Of a stretch of 64,000 bases of DNA, positions 9,208 to 20,190 are shown in pieces. Made by a program: the position numbers and the translations under genes. Origin of the DNA: Circinella umbellata (taxonomy: Eukaryota > Mucoromycota > Mucoromycetes > Mucorales > Lichtheimiaceae). A model generated the notes under the pieces. That model did no database searches, was not told where the DNA came from, and worked only from the letters and a program-made list of their open reading frames with translations. The stretch spans positions 1-64,000 of the forward strand of contig JAIWNF010000054.1 of the NCBI GenBank assembly GCA_025093555.1, written 5' to 3'. Positions within the stretch are counted from its first letter, which is position 1. Every line of letters starts with the position of its first letter.

Positions 9208-10347
9208 CTAAATCCAGTCTATAGTTATTTCAGGTCAAACAATGATACAGTGAAATAGAAAAAGTAATCGAAAGTGTAAAGAGAGATAAAAAGGGCTTGT
9301 TTTTTATTTAATGGGTGTAATAACTATTTATATGGGCTAAGCCCATCTGTACAACTCAAGCTTATTTTCCCAAGCTTGAGCACAATATTACCTAAACGGT
9401 AATAGTGTATGTGATATTTGGTTATTTTAATAAGAGTAGGAAATAAAAACAGACAAGGTATAAATCCTTTGAGACTTTGTTATATATCTTTAATAATAAT
9501 TTAGAAACTAGAATAAAGTTATTTCTTTAAAATAATATTTACAACCCGTATTTATATGATTTCTATTCTATGAGTTATGGGGCTTAGTTAATAGAATGAT
9601 GTGGGTGATTGATAGTAAAGTCGGGTACTTGATATTAGTCATTAATATTGAGAAGGTTACTATAGCTACTGTTCTGAAGTATATTGGGCTTAGCCATGAT
9701 ACTCTCTTTTATTCTTTAATTTAAGTTGACGAGGCGCAGGAGATCGTTATGCGATTTTACTCAGTTTCCTTTTTAGAATTGAGTTCTGTTCACGTCTGTA
9801 TTTTAAATATTTTAAATATGATTTCTTATTTCATCTGGGATAAAGAGATAATGTTCTTATAATACAACAGTGTACAATAGAATAATAGTTTAGTTCAATA
9901 ATAAAATATAAAAAATGACGAGTCCTTTGAAACAGTGTTTATGCCTGAAAAATAAGATAAAGATTATTATTCTATGTACGAGTTAGTCTATTTATATGAG
10001 TTGTTTATTATGATGGGTTATCTCTGGTATGTTATCTGATGAATGTATCTTAAAGAATGCTATCTTAAGGTATTCTTTGGAAGATTCTTTTTAAGTTTAC
10101 GTATCAGGGGTAGATCCTTAGAATCTCCGGTATTTACACTCTTAATTCCATGACACTATATTTGCCCCTTCCAGGCTTTCTAAAGCCGCAAGAAAAGTTA
10201 TTTACTTTGATTTTATTATTTGCTTCGGAAGTTATATCGTCCTTTTCTTCGAGTGTTGTTTCTTTTATTTTCAGGAGTATTTTGTCTTTCTTTTATTTAT
10301 ATTTTGTGGCGTTTACCCCTTAATATCTCTCGGTGCCCCAAGAAATG
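9208..10347. other. Non-coding stretch with a cluster of hairpins
   Basis: No reading frame or RNA gene is recognised in 1.1 kb. The most distinctive part is three adjacent hairpins at 9332-9404 (listed separately). The remainder is T-rich on this strand with scattered GGGCTTAG phrases. It is bounded on the right by the MULE inverted repeat. Confidence 0.4.
9332..9404. repeat. Three adjacent perfect hairpins
   Basis: Three inverted repeats lie within 73 bp: ATGGGCT-A-AGCCCAT (9332-9346), CTCAAGCTT with an 8-nt loop and AAGCTTGAG (9355-9380), and TATTACC-TAAAC-GGTAATA (9386-9404). All stems are perfect. Such clusters occur at mobile-element ends and in some fungal mitochondrial DNA; which applies here is unknown. 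Confidence 0.75.
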
Positions 10348-10444
10348 GGGCTTGTCTATTTGCACCCCCCCCTCTTCCACATAAAAAAACGTGCACCCCC
10401 TCTCAGGTCCGACCTGGGATTCACCCCCCCTCTGCATAAATAAG
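10348..10444 (+). repeat. Left terminal inverted repeat of MULE
   Basis: C-rich on this strand. It matches the reverse complement of 13865-13969 with small indels, for example CTTGTCTATT against CTTGTTCTATT. Confidence 0.9.
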
Positions 10445-10691
10445 AAATTGAATTTAATCAATGCTACAAATGAAAATTTATATAATAATAAAACCTACAT
10501 ATGTCGTATATGATAGCGTAGGAAGTAAATAGCAGCAAAATGATATGAATAAGAACAATAATAACGACGATCTACTATGCTGTAGCATAAGTCATATATA
10601 TATATTTATATATAAAGAGAAATATGAATATATTATAAAATCCTTCTTCTTAAGATAAAATAACTTTTTTTAAAAATTGTCATTCATCCCA

Positions 10692-13600
10692 ATGTCGAAA
10701 TCTTCTAACTCAATCCCTAATAAACTCCAAGAAACATAATGCTGCCAGAGATGCCTGTTTTGAATGGGGTAAAAAAAAATGGAATCGCGTTATATACAGC
10801 CAGAAGCGACCTCTCAAGTAAAAAAAGAAAAATGATTCTTGCTTGCAAACATTATGGCAAACCTGCTAATAGCGACGTTCATGAATATGGACAAAAAAAC
10901 TCAAAGCCTAAAAGATTTGTTGTCAATGATAATGGTGAAGTTCTTGGAGCTATGGATTCAAAGAGCACGAAGCACCAAGAAGCGAACTCACAACGTTTTG
11001 GATGTGAATTCAATATGGTTCTTCGACCATTGAGCGTGCATAGTCAGCAGTGGCGTATTGTGTCGTTTTTTGATGGAGAGCATAATCACAAACTTGCACA
11101 AGAAATATCATCATACTCCATGGCGCGTCGTCTTGACACAGAAGAAGAAGCCACTGGCATAAGCATGATCAAAAGTCATGCAACAAATAACTCGATCTTG
11201 TTATTCTTTGCCAGTAAAGGCAAGATCATTAATCCAAAAAAAAGTAACAAACTTACGTCAAACGATATTTAACAATGGTCCACAACATACAATGTTCAAT
11301 TTGATCAAAAAATTAGAAGAGAAGGGCTATGAAGTAGATTTCCAGTCAAAGAAAGAAGGTGAAAAGCGGTTTTTATTTTCTCTTTTTTTTGCGCATAATT
11401 CGGCTATTGCTTAAGCTCGCAAGTTTCCCGAGATTGTTGTTTTGGATGCGACGTACAAGACAAATAAGTATCGCTTACTTTTTGTGAATGTGTTGGCACT
11501 GGTAATATTGGTTATCCACATTTGAAAACATTTTGCATTGCTGATGGATGGATATCCCAAGAAACAAATTAAACTTACGAATGGGTTATTCAGCGTCTCC
11601 AGAATATTGTTTGGCCACCAAATCAGTCTGCATTTCCAAAAACCTTTGTTACAGATAGTGAAGGTGCTTTGATAAAAGCCTTGGATAAAGTTTTTCCTAA
11701 CTCAAAAAAATTGTTATGCAAAGTCCACCTACGCAAAAACTTTTTGATATCAAGGATGATTACCAGGAGCTTGAAAAAGCAGTTAACTTTTTAATTACTG
11801 ACCAATACCAGGACGAACTTGAAGATATGTGTGTGATTCCAGATGAAAAGTTTGAGGCTAAAGCATTGGCCAAGTATAATGAAATAGCCCAAAAAGCCAA
11901 AAATCCAGCTGAAGTTATCAAATATTTATAAGAGTAAGTAAACCATAATAGAATATATTTATTAGTTACAACAATTAACTGACTCTTTATACTTCTAATA
12001 AAACAAAACAGAAAGCTAGAATTCCGTGAAAAATGGGTTGGACGTGATATTGCAAATATAGTTCATTTTGGCAATAATAGTACAAATCGTGTTGAAGGAG
12101 CTCATGCTGACCTAAAAAGGTCAATTCAATCATCCAGTGGAAATTTATTCTCTGTTTTTGAGCAAATCGATGAACACTATAGGTTGAAAGTAAGTATAAA
12201 ACTTAAATACGATTTCATTCGTTGCTGTTACTTACGTGTATTTCTTCTGTAACCCAACAATAGAACGTAGCATGGAAACAGCAGCATGATAAAGAATACT
12301 TCACTGTTGATCCCCATATTCCTGAACCTCAAAAAGAACGCCTAGTAAAATTAGAACGTAATATATCCAAATTTGCATTCTGTGCCATCCGTGATGAGCT
12401 CAAGCATCGGAATATCTTGAAAACAAATATTTGTAGATGTGCTATTAAAGCTCATTACAACATCCCATGTTGCCATATAATACCCGCCACTGGTGCAATT
12501 CCATTAAGCTTGATTCCTAGACGTTGGCACCTTTACCCACAAAAAACTGCACCTGAAGGTAATTTTAATCATAACACTTTTTAGAATATTGGTATTGAGA
12601 ATTATATTTCAATTAGATTGTGTAGAATATACGGATATGAATGATGTGGATAATGTTCTTGCAATAACAGAATTGTATATTCCACCTAATGTTGAAGACC
12701 AAATTAATGATGAGCTCTTACGTATTAACACCTTGCTTCACAAATATACTGATCAAAAACAACGTAATACTTTGCTACAACGCTTAAAGGCAATCAATGA
12801 TGATCTTTTTGTGGATCTTGAAGAATTGCAGCAGCCGAAAAATGCTCCAAAGAAAGGCAGAGGCAAAGATCAAGAAAAAAACAAAAAACGTGACTTAATT
12901 GCTTTGGAATATCAAGAACAAGAAAGCAAAAAAAAAAGCAAAAACTAGTCTTGGTCAGAAATCTGCTGAAATTTGGTATTTATTTATTTCTAATAATTGA
13001 TACCATTTAACATATTATCTAATACATAATTAATTAAATTATAGGAAGGGAAAGTGTAAAGCCACAGATAGCTTACAATTAAACTCATTATCACCATCAT
13101 CCACTACTCCACCTCGTAAAACCAGCATTGTGCCAAATATAAATATGGTAACCAATAACCTGATTCCTCACTTTGAGGTAGACGAAGTGTATGATCCAAT
13201 TGGAGGTGGAAACTGTGGGTTTAGAGCATTGGCAGTTGAATTGTTTGGTGACGAAAGAAAATACGTTGATATAAAAGATGCAATGCTGAGACATTATTTG
13301 ACAAATATTAATGGTATTTATAAAAGTTATTATCAGCATCGTATTAAAGGAATCCTCAATCCACACAGCAATAAATGGTTTTGTGTTCCCGAATGTGCTC
13401 AGATTGCTTCTGACACATTCGAAGCTCCAATTGCATTCTACGGCTTTGAATCCAATACATTTTTTCCTCTCCAAGTTACCCGATACGAATCAAAACGCAC
13501 ACATCCAATAGCACTGCATCTTAATCATGCTCATATTATTCTTGTAAAAATCAAACATGACGCGCGTATCCAATGGCCCGAACTTTATCATGAAAACCGA

Positions 13601-13762
13601 GGAAGAAAAAAGGAAGTATTAACTGTTGATCCTTGGTACCCATTATTCAAAGACGTGTTCGATCGATCCATCCGAATTTATAGTGAGGTCTTCCTTCCTG
13701 GTGATGCTGATGGTCAATCTATTTATTCATCTGATCCCGAAGCACTCGATTTAACTAATTAA
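10692..13762 (+). pseudogene. MULE transposase fused to OTU-like protease domain, decayed
   Basis: In order: a FAR1/WRKY-GCM1-type zinc domain (CKHYG, FGCEFNM, GEHNH; 10739-11110); a DDE transposase with VVLDATYK (Asp 11445), TDSEGAL (Asp 11654), CKVHLRKN, and NRVEGAHADLKR (Glu 12094); a SWIM finger (CRC...CCH, about 12432-12476); a coiled basic linker; and an OTU-like domain (GGNCGFRAL, Cys codon at 13213; HAHIILV). Introns of 60-80 nt are visible (for example 12190-12262, 12560-12599). The copy is broken by frameshifts near 10738, 11190, 11490, 11735 and 12940 and by stops at 11412 and 11570. The OTU motif has Gly where active family members carry the catalytic Asp. OTU domains are deubiquitinase-like; their job in transposons is unclear. 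Confidence 0.8.
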
Positions 13763-13864
13763 TTATTTTTTCCCTCAACTATTTTTTTTTGTAATATCTC
13801 TTTCTTCTCTTTTTCTATTCCACTTTTCCTTCGTTCACGATTCCATATAAATAAGAAAAAAAAA

Positions 13865-13969
13865 CTTATTTTTGCAGAGGGAGGGGGGTGAATCCGGGGT
13901 CGGACCTGAGAGGGGGGGTGCAAGATTTTTTTTATGTGGAAGAGGGGGGGGTGCAAATAGAACAAGCCC
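13865..13969 (-). repeat. Right terminal inverted repeat of MULE
   Basis: G-rich on the plus strand, ending in GAACAAGCCC. It is the inverted partner of 10348-10444. Confidence 0.9.
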
Positions 13970-15940
13970 AAATCTTTTCATAAGATCATTTACAAATTCT
14001 GTGCCATTATCTGATTGAATTCTTTTAGGCAAACCAAAATTACAAAAGATTTGTACCAAAGTTTTAGCAATGGTTTCTGCCTTCTTATCTGGTAATGGTC
14101 TGAGTATACAAAAACGTGTACATATATCTACCGTAACTAATAGATAGCTATTTCCATTTCTTGATTGATCATAAGTTGCCAAATCTAAACTCCAATGTTC
14201 TCCAGGAAAGTTTGCTTTTATACTCTTTAATGGATGGTATCCTTTCTTTGCGATATTAAATTTTTGACACTCTTTGCATGACATTACTAAGTCTACAGCT
14301 TCTTGCTTCATGTTTGGCCAATACAGCCCATTACTATGTAAGGCTTGTACAATTGCATTGGCACCGAAATGTCCGAATAAATGCGCTTTCTCTAATAATT
14401 CTTTTCTTTCTTCTTCTTCTTCTGGTGGCGCCAGACTATTTTCTTCTATTGATGCAGCTCTATTACATTCTTCTGTTTCATTCTTTTGTATAGCATCACT
14501 TCCCCCCGAAAAGTTTTCTGTGGCATGGAAAATTCTGGATAAACTGTCGGGTGATCCGTTTTGTAAACCAGGAATATGTATAACATCAAAGTCATAATCA
14601 AATAAGGTATAGTACCAATTGATGAGCATTGAGTTAAGTTGTTTTTGTCTGTGTAAATATATAAGTGCTTTGTGATCTGTATATAATGATAATGGATTTC
14701 CCCATAAATATTGATGAAGCTTTTTTAAGGCAAAGACAACAGCAAGTAACTCTTTCTTTGTAATCATATAATTTCTCTCAGATTTTGTTAAGGCTCTAGC
14801 CTTAAATGAAATATAATGCCTTTTGTTATCATACTTTTGATATAAAACAGCAGATATGCCTATGTTGGATGCATCTGTTGCAACATAGAATCTTTTTGAC
14901 ATATCTGGGAAGCTTGAAATCGGTGCATTAAGCAAAGCATGTTTTAATTTTTTAAATGCCTCTTCTTGTTTCTGACTCCATTGACTAACGACATCTTTAG
15001 AATAACGTAAATCATCTAAGGGCTTTGTGATATCACTCATATGAGGTATGAACTGACTGAAGTGTCCACAAAATCCTAACAGTGACATGACTTCGGAAGA
15101 AGATTTTTGTACTGGCCAACCATCTACGTTGGTAAGCTTTCTGCAGTCAGGAGCATAACCTTTTTCATTTATCTGGTGCCCAAGCACATATACACTCTTT
15201 TGCATAAATACACATTTCTCCTCTTGCAAAATTATAATTTGCTTCGGTCAAGCGATCTATCACTATACTGACATGTTGAGCGTGTTCTTCTAACGTTTTG
15301 GATGCTATAATAATGTCATCAACAAAAGTGTGACAATAATCTAAATCTCGAAATAATTTATCCATAACTCTTTGGAATTTTGATGAAATAGGTTTTAATC
15401 CAAATGGACAACCTTGAAACATATAACGAGTACCAGTCTTTGGACTCGTGAAAGCAAGTTTATGCTGATCGCTTTTCTTTACTGGAAATCTGTTGAATGC
15501 ACTGGCTAAATCTAGAGTTGTATAAACCCGTGCATCTGTAAGCGAATCAAATATTTTTGACAAAAGTGGGATTTCGTACATGTCACTCTTTAAATATTGG
15601 TTGAGTAGTCTAAATCAAGACAAGTACGTATCTTGTGGTTCTTTTTCATAGTAGTTGCTAACGGAAAGTTCCAGCGATTGTCTTCATCAGCAGGAATCTC
15701 TACAATTGTTCCATTATCAAGCCATTTCTTTATTTCGTCTTCTACTGCATCTTGTGCTTTATATGGGATCTTATATTGTCGACGATGACAAACTAAATCT
15801 GTTGGTGTTGGTAGTGAAACAACAGCTTCTGGTAAAGGGCAAAAAGAAGTTTTATCTATTGCGCGATTTTTTTCTAAACTGGTTTGAATATATGCCTTAA
15901 ATGTGACCTGTTCTATGTAAGATATGAGTCGGGATATACA
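13970..15940 (-). pseudogene. Ty3-type retrotransposon pol remnant (RT-RNaseH-integrase)
   Basis: Reading the minus strand from about 15940: RT start (DEIKKWLDNGTI), LDLASAFNRFPV, CPFGLKP, the palm motif FVDD (15315-15326), connection, RNase H (ATDASNIGISAVLYQ, TDHKAL), the integrase HHCC-like region (HLFGHFGA...CKECQKF), and integrase core (WSLDLATYD, SDNGTEF). The frame breaks twice: one base is missing near 15606 (CLD / RLLNQYLK) and a shift lies near 15220-15235. The integrase ends abruptly at the MULE inverted repeat, and apparent coding beyond 13969 is just MULE sequence. No gag, protease, LTR or primer-binding site is present on either side. Confidence 0.88.
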
Positions 15941-16008
15941 TACACATTAAATTTGTATCAACAGAAAAGTATTTAACTTTATACTGGCTACATATATATT
16001 ATTTCAGA

Positions 16009-16539
16009 AAGGCAAAACAGGTTATTTCTACTTTTAGTCCTCTAGCCCGCCATATGCTTGGTGATACTGAACTAAATCACGGAACAGCATATATGGTAGA
16101 TATCAGTACCACACACCAATCTGAAGAAATTCTTTTTGAGGATGTAACAAGTTGGAACCCTGCTGCATCTACATTAGTCTTCCTTGTGTCATCAGCTCAT
16201 CAAATAAGAGTTGCTGAAAATATTCCTTTTTGCATACAAGCTCGCTTATCAATGGTACCTGCAATAACCCTTGTGTCAGATTTGCCAGTTCCTCGGACTG
16301 ATGACAATACTCCACAAGTAACAACTGAAATACGTGTACGACTTGCAGGTGGGGGAGTACTTCGAAGGGGCCAAATTCGACCACGGGATGAGGATACTAC
16401 TCAGCAAAATGACAAACGTAGAAGAATTGATGAAGAAGGTGATGAAGTAATTATTGATACTATCAGAGATAATAACGACGATGAAATAGACGATGATCCT
16501 GATGTTTATAGAGAAAGAGAAGATATTACTTTTTTTTAA
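16009..16539 (+). CDS. Hypothetical protein, 5'-partial, acidic C-terminus
   Basis: An open frame starts behind a splice acceptor (ATTTCAG at 16001-16007) and runs to TAA at 16537, about 176 codons; the first internal Met is at 16054. The first 110 residues are a plausible folded domain (STFSPLARHML, AYMVDIST, LVFLVSSAHQIRVAE). The tail has a basic KRRR patch followed by a strongly acidic end (DDEIDDDPD). No family is recognised. The upstream exon would fall inside the Ty3 remnant, so the gene was probably cut by that insertion. It converges with the helicase pseudogene to the right and might come from the same element. Confidence 0.4.
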   Translation, partial: KAKQVISTFSPLARHMLGDTELNHGTAYMVDISTTHQSEEILFEDVTSWNPAASTLVFLVSSAHQIRVAENIPFCIQARLSMVPAITLVSDLPVPRTDDNTPQVTTEIRVRLAGGGVLRRGQIRPRDEDTTQQNDKRRRIDEEGDEVIIDTIRDNNDDEIDDDPDVYREREDITFF

Positions 16540-16913
16540 ATAAAACGAGGACGGCCTCCCTTCGCTACGGCTCTCTGATTTTATTAAGTATCCCGACTAC
16601 TTTTTTTGTGCACTTTAAACACAAAATGATAGTTACATGTTTTTTTTAATTTACGTCCTAAATGAGAAATATTTATAACAAGTGTATAGAAAATTACACT
16701 ACATTTTACAAAGTCACTAAAATTCAAAGTAATAAGAACTAAGATAAATTTTATCTTTACAAGTACTCTCACTGTATATTTAGTTATACTTTTAGTAAAA
16801 AAAAAAAATGCTTAAACCTTCAATGTGCAAATTACTGATAATTTTTTTTTCATCCATACATAAAATATAAGCATCAAAATTCCAAATAAAAAAAATTTGT
16901 ATGTTTTCTAAAG
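16540..16913. other. Non-coding spacer
   Basis: AT-rich with several T- and A-runs. No gene or RNA is seen. Confidence 0.4.
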
Positions 16914-16916
16914 TTA

Positions 16917-17216
16917 GAGCAACCCCAGCAGCGGTTGTAAAATACATTTTTTGTAAAATAGAACCCGCAATTCATCTCCAGCAGCGGTTGTAAACGGGGA
17001 GGCAAAATGGATCTACTGGAAAAAAATTGACAATCGTTTGTAAATTGCATACGCGCACTCGGGGGATGTAAAAAATATTTTCCCCTTCTTTTACTTGATT
17101 TTTTTAGCTCCTTCAAATAGCAACTCACTGATGGAGAAAAATCATCTGCGTTGCTAAAACGAGTTTATATTGATTCTAAAATAGAAACGATTATACCTCC
17201 ACTGCTGGGATTGCCC
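16917..17216. mobile_element. 300-bp MITE with TTA target duplication (PIF/Harbinger type)
   Basis: The ends are imperfect inverted repeats: GAGCAACCCCAGCAGCGG at the left and, reverse-complemented, GGGCAATCCCAGCAGTGG at the right. TTA flanks both sides (16914-16916 and 17217-17219), the duplication typical of PIF/Harbinger elements. The internal sequence has no long frame. A second CCAGCAGCGGTTGTAAA lies at about 16978, so the left end contains a subterminal direct repeat. Confidence 0.75.
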
Positions 17217-17298
17217 TTACTAGTTACTAACAACGTATAAAGCAATAAAAAGAAACATGTTATTATTAAATATATATACAATGGGAGATGCTATTCTA

Positions 17299-18845
17299 TT
17301 ATATATTTTCATTATTTTGTGTAAAATGAATACGCCATTGTTTTAATTTTTTCATCCACTCCAAACATAGACTATTATAGAGAATTTTGCCAACAGGATC
17401 TTGACTACGAACTAATATTGTCACATTTTGGAGAGTTTTAACACGCGTAAGTGCAACATATAGAAGACCATGTGCAAAAAAATCACCGAAAAAGATTGAA
17501 ACTTTCTTGAGAGTTAAACTTTGTACTTTATGTACAGTCAAAGCCCATGCTAGACAAAGTGGAAATTGTGTTCTCTCATATCCAGTATAAGCTACTTCAC
17601 GTCGAATGCGAAAAACAGGCAATGTTTCTTCAGGGTTGGATATTTTTTATATAGTAATAATATCATCAGAGTCAAACGACTTTATTTTGCATAATGTTCC
17701 ATTTTCAACATTGATATTTTGAAACAACATTACTTTGGCTCCTACTTTCAAATTCAAGCACCTATTACAAAGAATATCTTAGCATTTTTTTTCACATTGA
17801 AATTATCATCAATAGCTAGCTGGTGCTTACGGCAGGTAGGTATGTTTGGTTAAGTGCTCTGATACCAATATTACCCATACCATCAAGCTTTTCAAAAGCT
17901 TTGAATTCTTTTTTTTTCACCTGGTAATGCAGCCAACTTATCTCTGTTAAACCGATCAACACCTTCATAAACAGGAGTAACAACCAAGCTATCCTCAGGC
18001 GCTTCATCTAAGAACACTGTCCTTTGAGACAGTAATTCAAAATCCTTTTGCTGGTCAATTTCATTCATTAGTAGTCGTTCTAATAAATTAAAGAATTCCA
18101 AGTCAGTTTGCCTACAGGTTTTATACAGCTCAAATATTTCAACAGTTTCAAACAAATTGGATCGCAAAACAGGTTCACTATTATCTTCAAGTGGGACTAT
18201 CTGGCCAAAATCACCAAACAAGCATAAAGGAACTCCTCCAAAAGGACGTGAACTTTTCTTGGCCTCTTTTACAGCATCATCAAGGGTGTCCATAAGCTCA
18301 GCAGACACCATACTAATCTCATCATTAAAAGAAACTATCCTTGGGTTCTCTTTAAAGTACTCATCTAGCCGAACTTTATTTACTTTTTGCTCCAAAGAAA
18401 CGATGTGTAATGGTGTAAGACCATTACGACGATATATTCAACCATAAGGTTGTTAATCTACATGCTTATCCGCGGAATACTAAGGATAGACGATAGCATG
18501 GTTGAGCACATGGTTGGATATAGAAATATTAGGATAGTTATTCTATATAGAAATGTTGATCATTGATATTAGATATATATTAGTTAGATGAAAATTAGCC
18601 CCTGATATTTCGACGTATATAAATAAAGGGTTTCCTGACAACCAGGAAACAGTAATTCGTTTTTATCATATATATTCTCGAGCCCCTTTTCTTTCTACCA
18701 ATATCTTAACTATTACGCTTCCTCATAAACTGGCTGATAGAACCCGATTGTAAGTATACAATAATCAGTCATGCGCTATTACACGATGTATTGTTTGACC
18801 ACCAACATCATGGGCTGCTACTCCTGTAGATGCAAGTCGCACAAC
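17299..18845 (-). pseudogene. PIF1-like DNA helicase pseudogene interrupted by solo LTR
   Basis: Reading from 18845 downward: STGVAAHDVGGQTIHR (motif Ia), then a 378-bp solo LTR, then DEISMVS (motif II, about 18306-18323), GDFGQIVPLED (motif III), a PIF1 2B-like stretch, LKVGAKVMLFQNI...NGT, TGYERTQFP and AWALTVHKVQS, and YVALTRVKTL (motif VI). Walker A is missing because upstream exons are absent; an acceptor lies at 18846. Breaks include a shift just inside the LTR junction, one in a T-run near 17915, one near 17770, and a stop near 17650. Family members unwind DNA and are frequent in fungal mobile elements such as Helitrons, but no Rep/HUH motif is seen here, so Helitron origin is unproven. 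Confidence 0.85.
18406..18783 (+). mobile_element. Solo LTR, family B (378 bp), inside helicase gene
   Basis: Begins TGTAATGGTG and ends GCTATTACA. The duplication CGATG flanks it at 18401-18405 and 18784-18788. It is the inverted match of 7301-7678 and splits the helicase coding sequence directly after TIHR. Confidence 0.92.
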
Positions 18846-18898
18846 CTAAACAAAACTCTATTAGTGACCTACTATATATAAGTATGTTCTTTTATCAT

Positions 18899-19327
18899 TG
18901 TTGTATCCAACACATATTATTCATAAAGATAATTATTTGTCATTTTAATTATTAAAGTACAGGGTATCTTTAATTATGCTATGCTGACATTTCGTGTATT
19001 TCCCTATTTGGACCATGATTTGTAAGAACACAGAAGTCCGTCTTCTATAATGACAGCAGATAACAGCCGCGTAAATATATCATATCGTCAACCGCACAAA
19101 GTCTAATCTTAATATCATCAATCTTATATTCATAATTCACACGGCCATGACAAATATAAATCTCACGTATACATACCCGTATACACATATCAATATATCC
19201 CACCGATAATAAGAATCATATAAACTGAGACAATATCTTATTTTAATAAACTTCAGTTCTTTTGGATCTCGTTGACTTTTTATCATCTCTTTATTTTTTA
19301 TTAATTTCGATTGATACGTATAACAGT
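18899..19327 (+). mobile_element. Solo LTR, family A, degraded copy
   Basis: Starts TGTTGTATCC and ends near GTATAACA. It follows the LTR at 2930-3350 along its whole length but has more substitutions and small indels (for example an extra GTATACCC segment near 19175). The flanks ATCAT and GTATT do not match, so the duplication has eroded or the copy recombined. Confidence 0.8.
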
Positions 19328-20154
19328 ATTACAAAAAGTATAACACTACTCTTCATTATATCAGAAATAAATACGTAATTATTTAATTCGGTAAGTATTA
19401 GGTTTTGGAAAAATACTTTAAGATATTGTGTGGAAAGGTGCATCAGGTCTACGATGAAGCCATAGAACCTTTTTTATGACTGGAATTGCGGAATTTCGAA
19501 AAGTACACCTTTTTGATTGTGCATCTTTTTTTTGTGTTTCCCATAAGAAATGCTCATGATGAATGGACTATCACAAAATGTGTATGGTGGTATAAGTGTA
19601 GATTGTATCACTCGAATTATGTAGAGCATAATAATAGTGTTCAAAGAGAGTACGAGGCATACCATCGAAATAATGGAATGATCCGCGTACAGGATTTTGC
19701 TTTTATTTGTGACCACAAAGCTTTTTTTTCCCAGAAATGAAGGTATAGTTTTTAGTTTTAATGGTACATTTCTTAAAAATTATATTCAATAACTCGGCAA
19801 TGTACAAAGATATCTTGCTGATTTGGGATTGTATAATAATCTCTTATGAACTTGACATTAGAACTCTTATGGGTTGGATATTACATTGAGAGAGGCAACT
19901 CGGAGACGACCTTGGGGGATTAATTTTGAACTCTCTGCAGATTCTTGTTCAATGAGGAAATGGAGTTTAGTTAGACCAACATTCATCCCAAAATACACAC
20001 GATCGCAATATACGAAGCGAAAAAAACTGACGGTTGGTCAACCATTGATTCACCAACCAAAATGCTGGCGATTGCGAAATGTAATGCCACGAATCACAAC
20101 GCCTTATAACACAACCGAAGCAACCATCTGACAAAAAAAATTAAAGAAATACAA
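19328..20154. other. Possible decayed coding stretch, unidentified
   Basis: Two frames on the plus strand look gene-like but are short: 19486-19740 (CVWWYKCRLYHSNYVEHNN, CDHKAFF) and 19874-20131 (basic, KYTRSQYTKRKK). The Cys/His spacing in the first resembles a zinc domain of transposon proteins. No family is recognised and no exon model could be closed. Confidence 0.25.
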
Positions 20155-20190
20155 CTACACATATACATATACATATACATATACATATTA
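20155..20190. repeat. ACATAT microsatellite
   Basis: About five head-to-tail copies of ACATAT, just right of the last possible mobile-element coding sequence. Confidence 0.8.

Larger units (their letters stand above)
10348..13969 (+). mobile_element. MULE DNA transposon with OTU domain
   Basis: Terminal inverted repeats of about 100 bp bound the element (10348-10444 and 13865-13969). Both start GGGCTTGT with CTATTTGCACCCC and carry CTCTTCCACAT, CTCAGGTCCGACC and TTCACCCCCCCTC blocks. The interior encodes a FAR1/MULE-type transposase followed by an OTU-type domain. The 9-11 bp target duplication usual for MULEs was not found: the left flank ends CAAGAAATG and the right flank starts AAATCTTTT. 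The right flank is a Ty3 integrase gene; the left flank does not continue that gene, so one side has been rearranged. Confidence 0.85.

Noticed and set aside
13835..13969. C-terminal extension of the Ty3 integrase frame (Pro-rich)
   Set aside because: It is translated MULE inverted repeat, not retrotransposon sequence.
17299..18845. Helitron
   Set aside because: Only PIF1-type helicase motifs are seen; no HUH/Rep domain, TC start or CTRR hairpin end was found.
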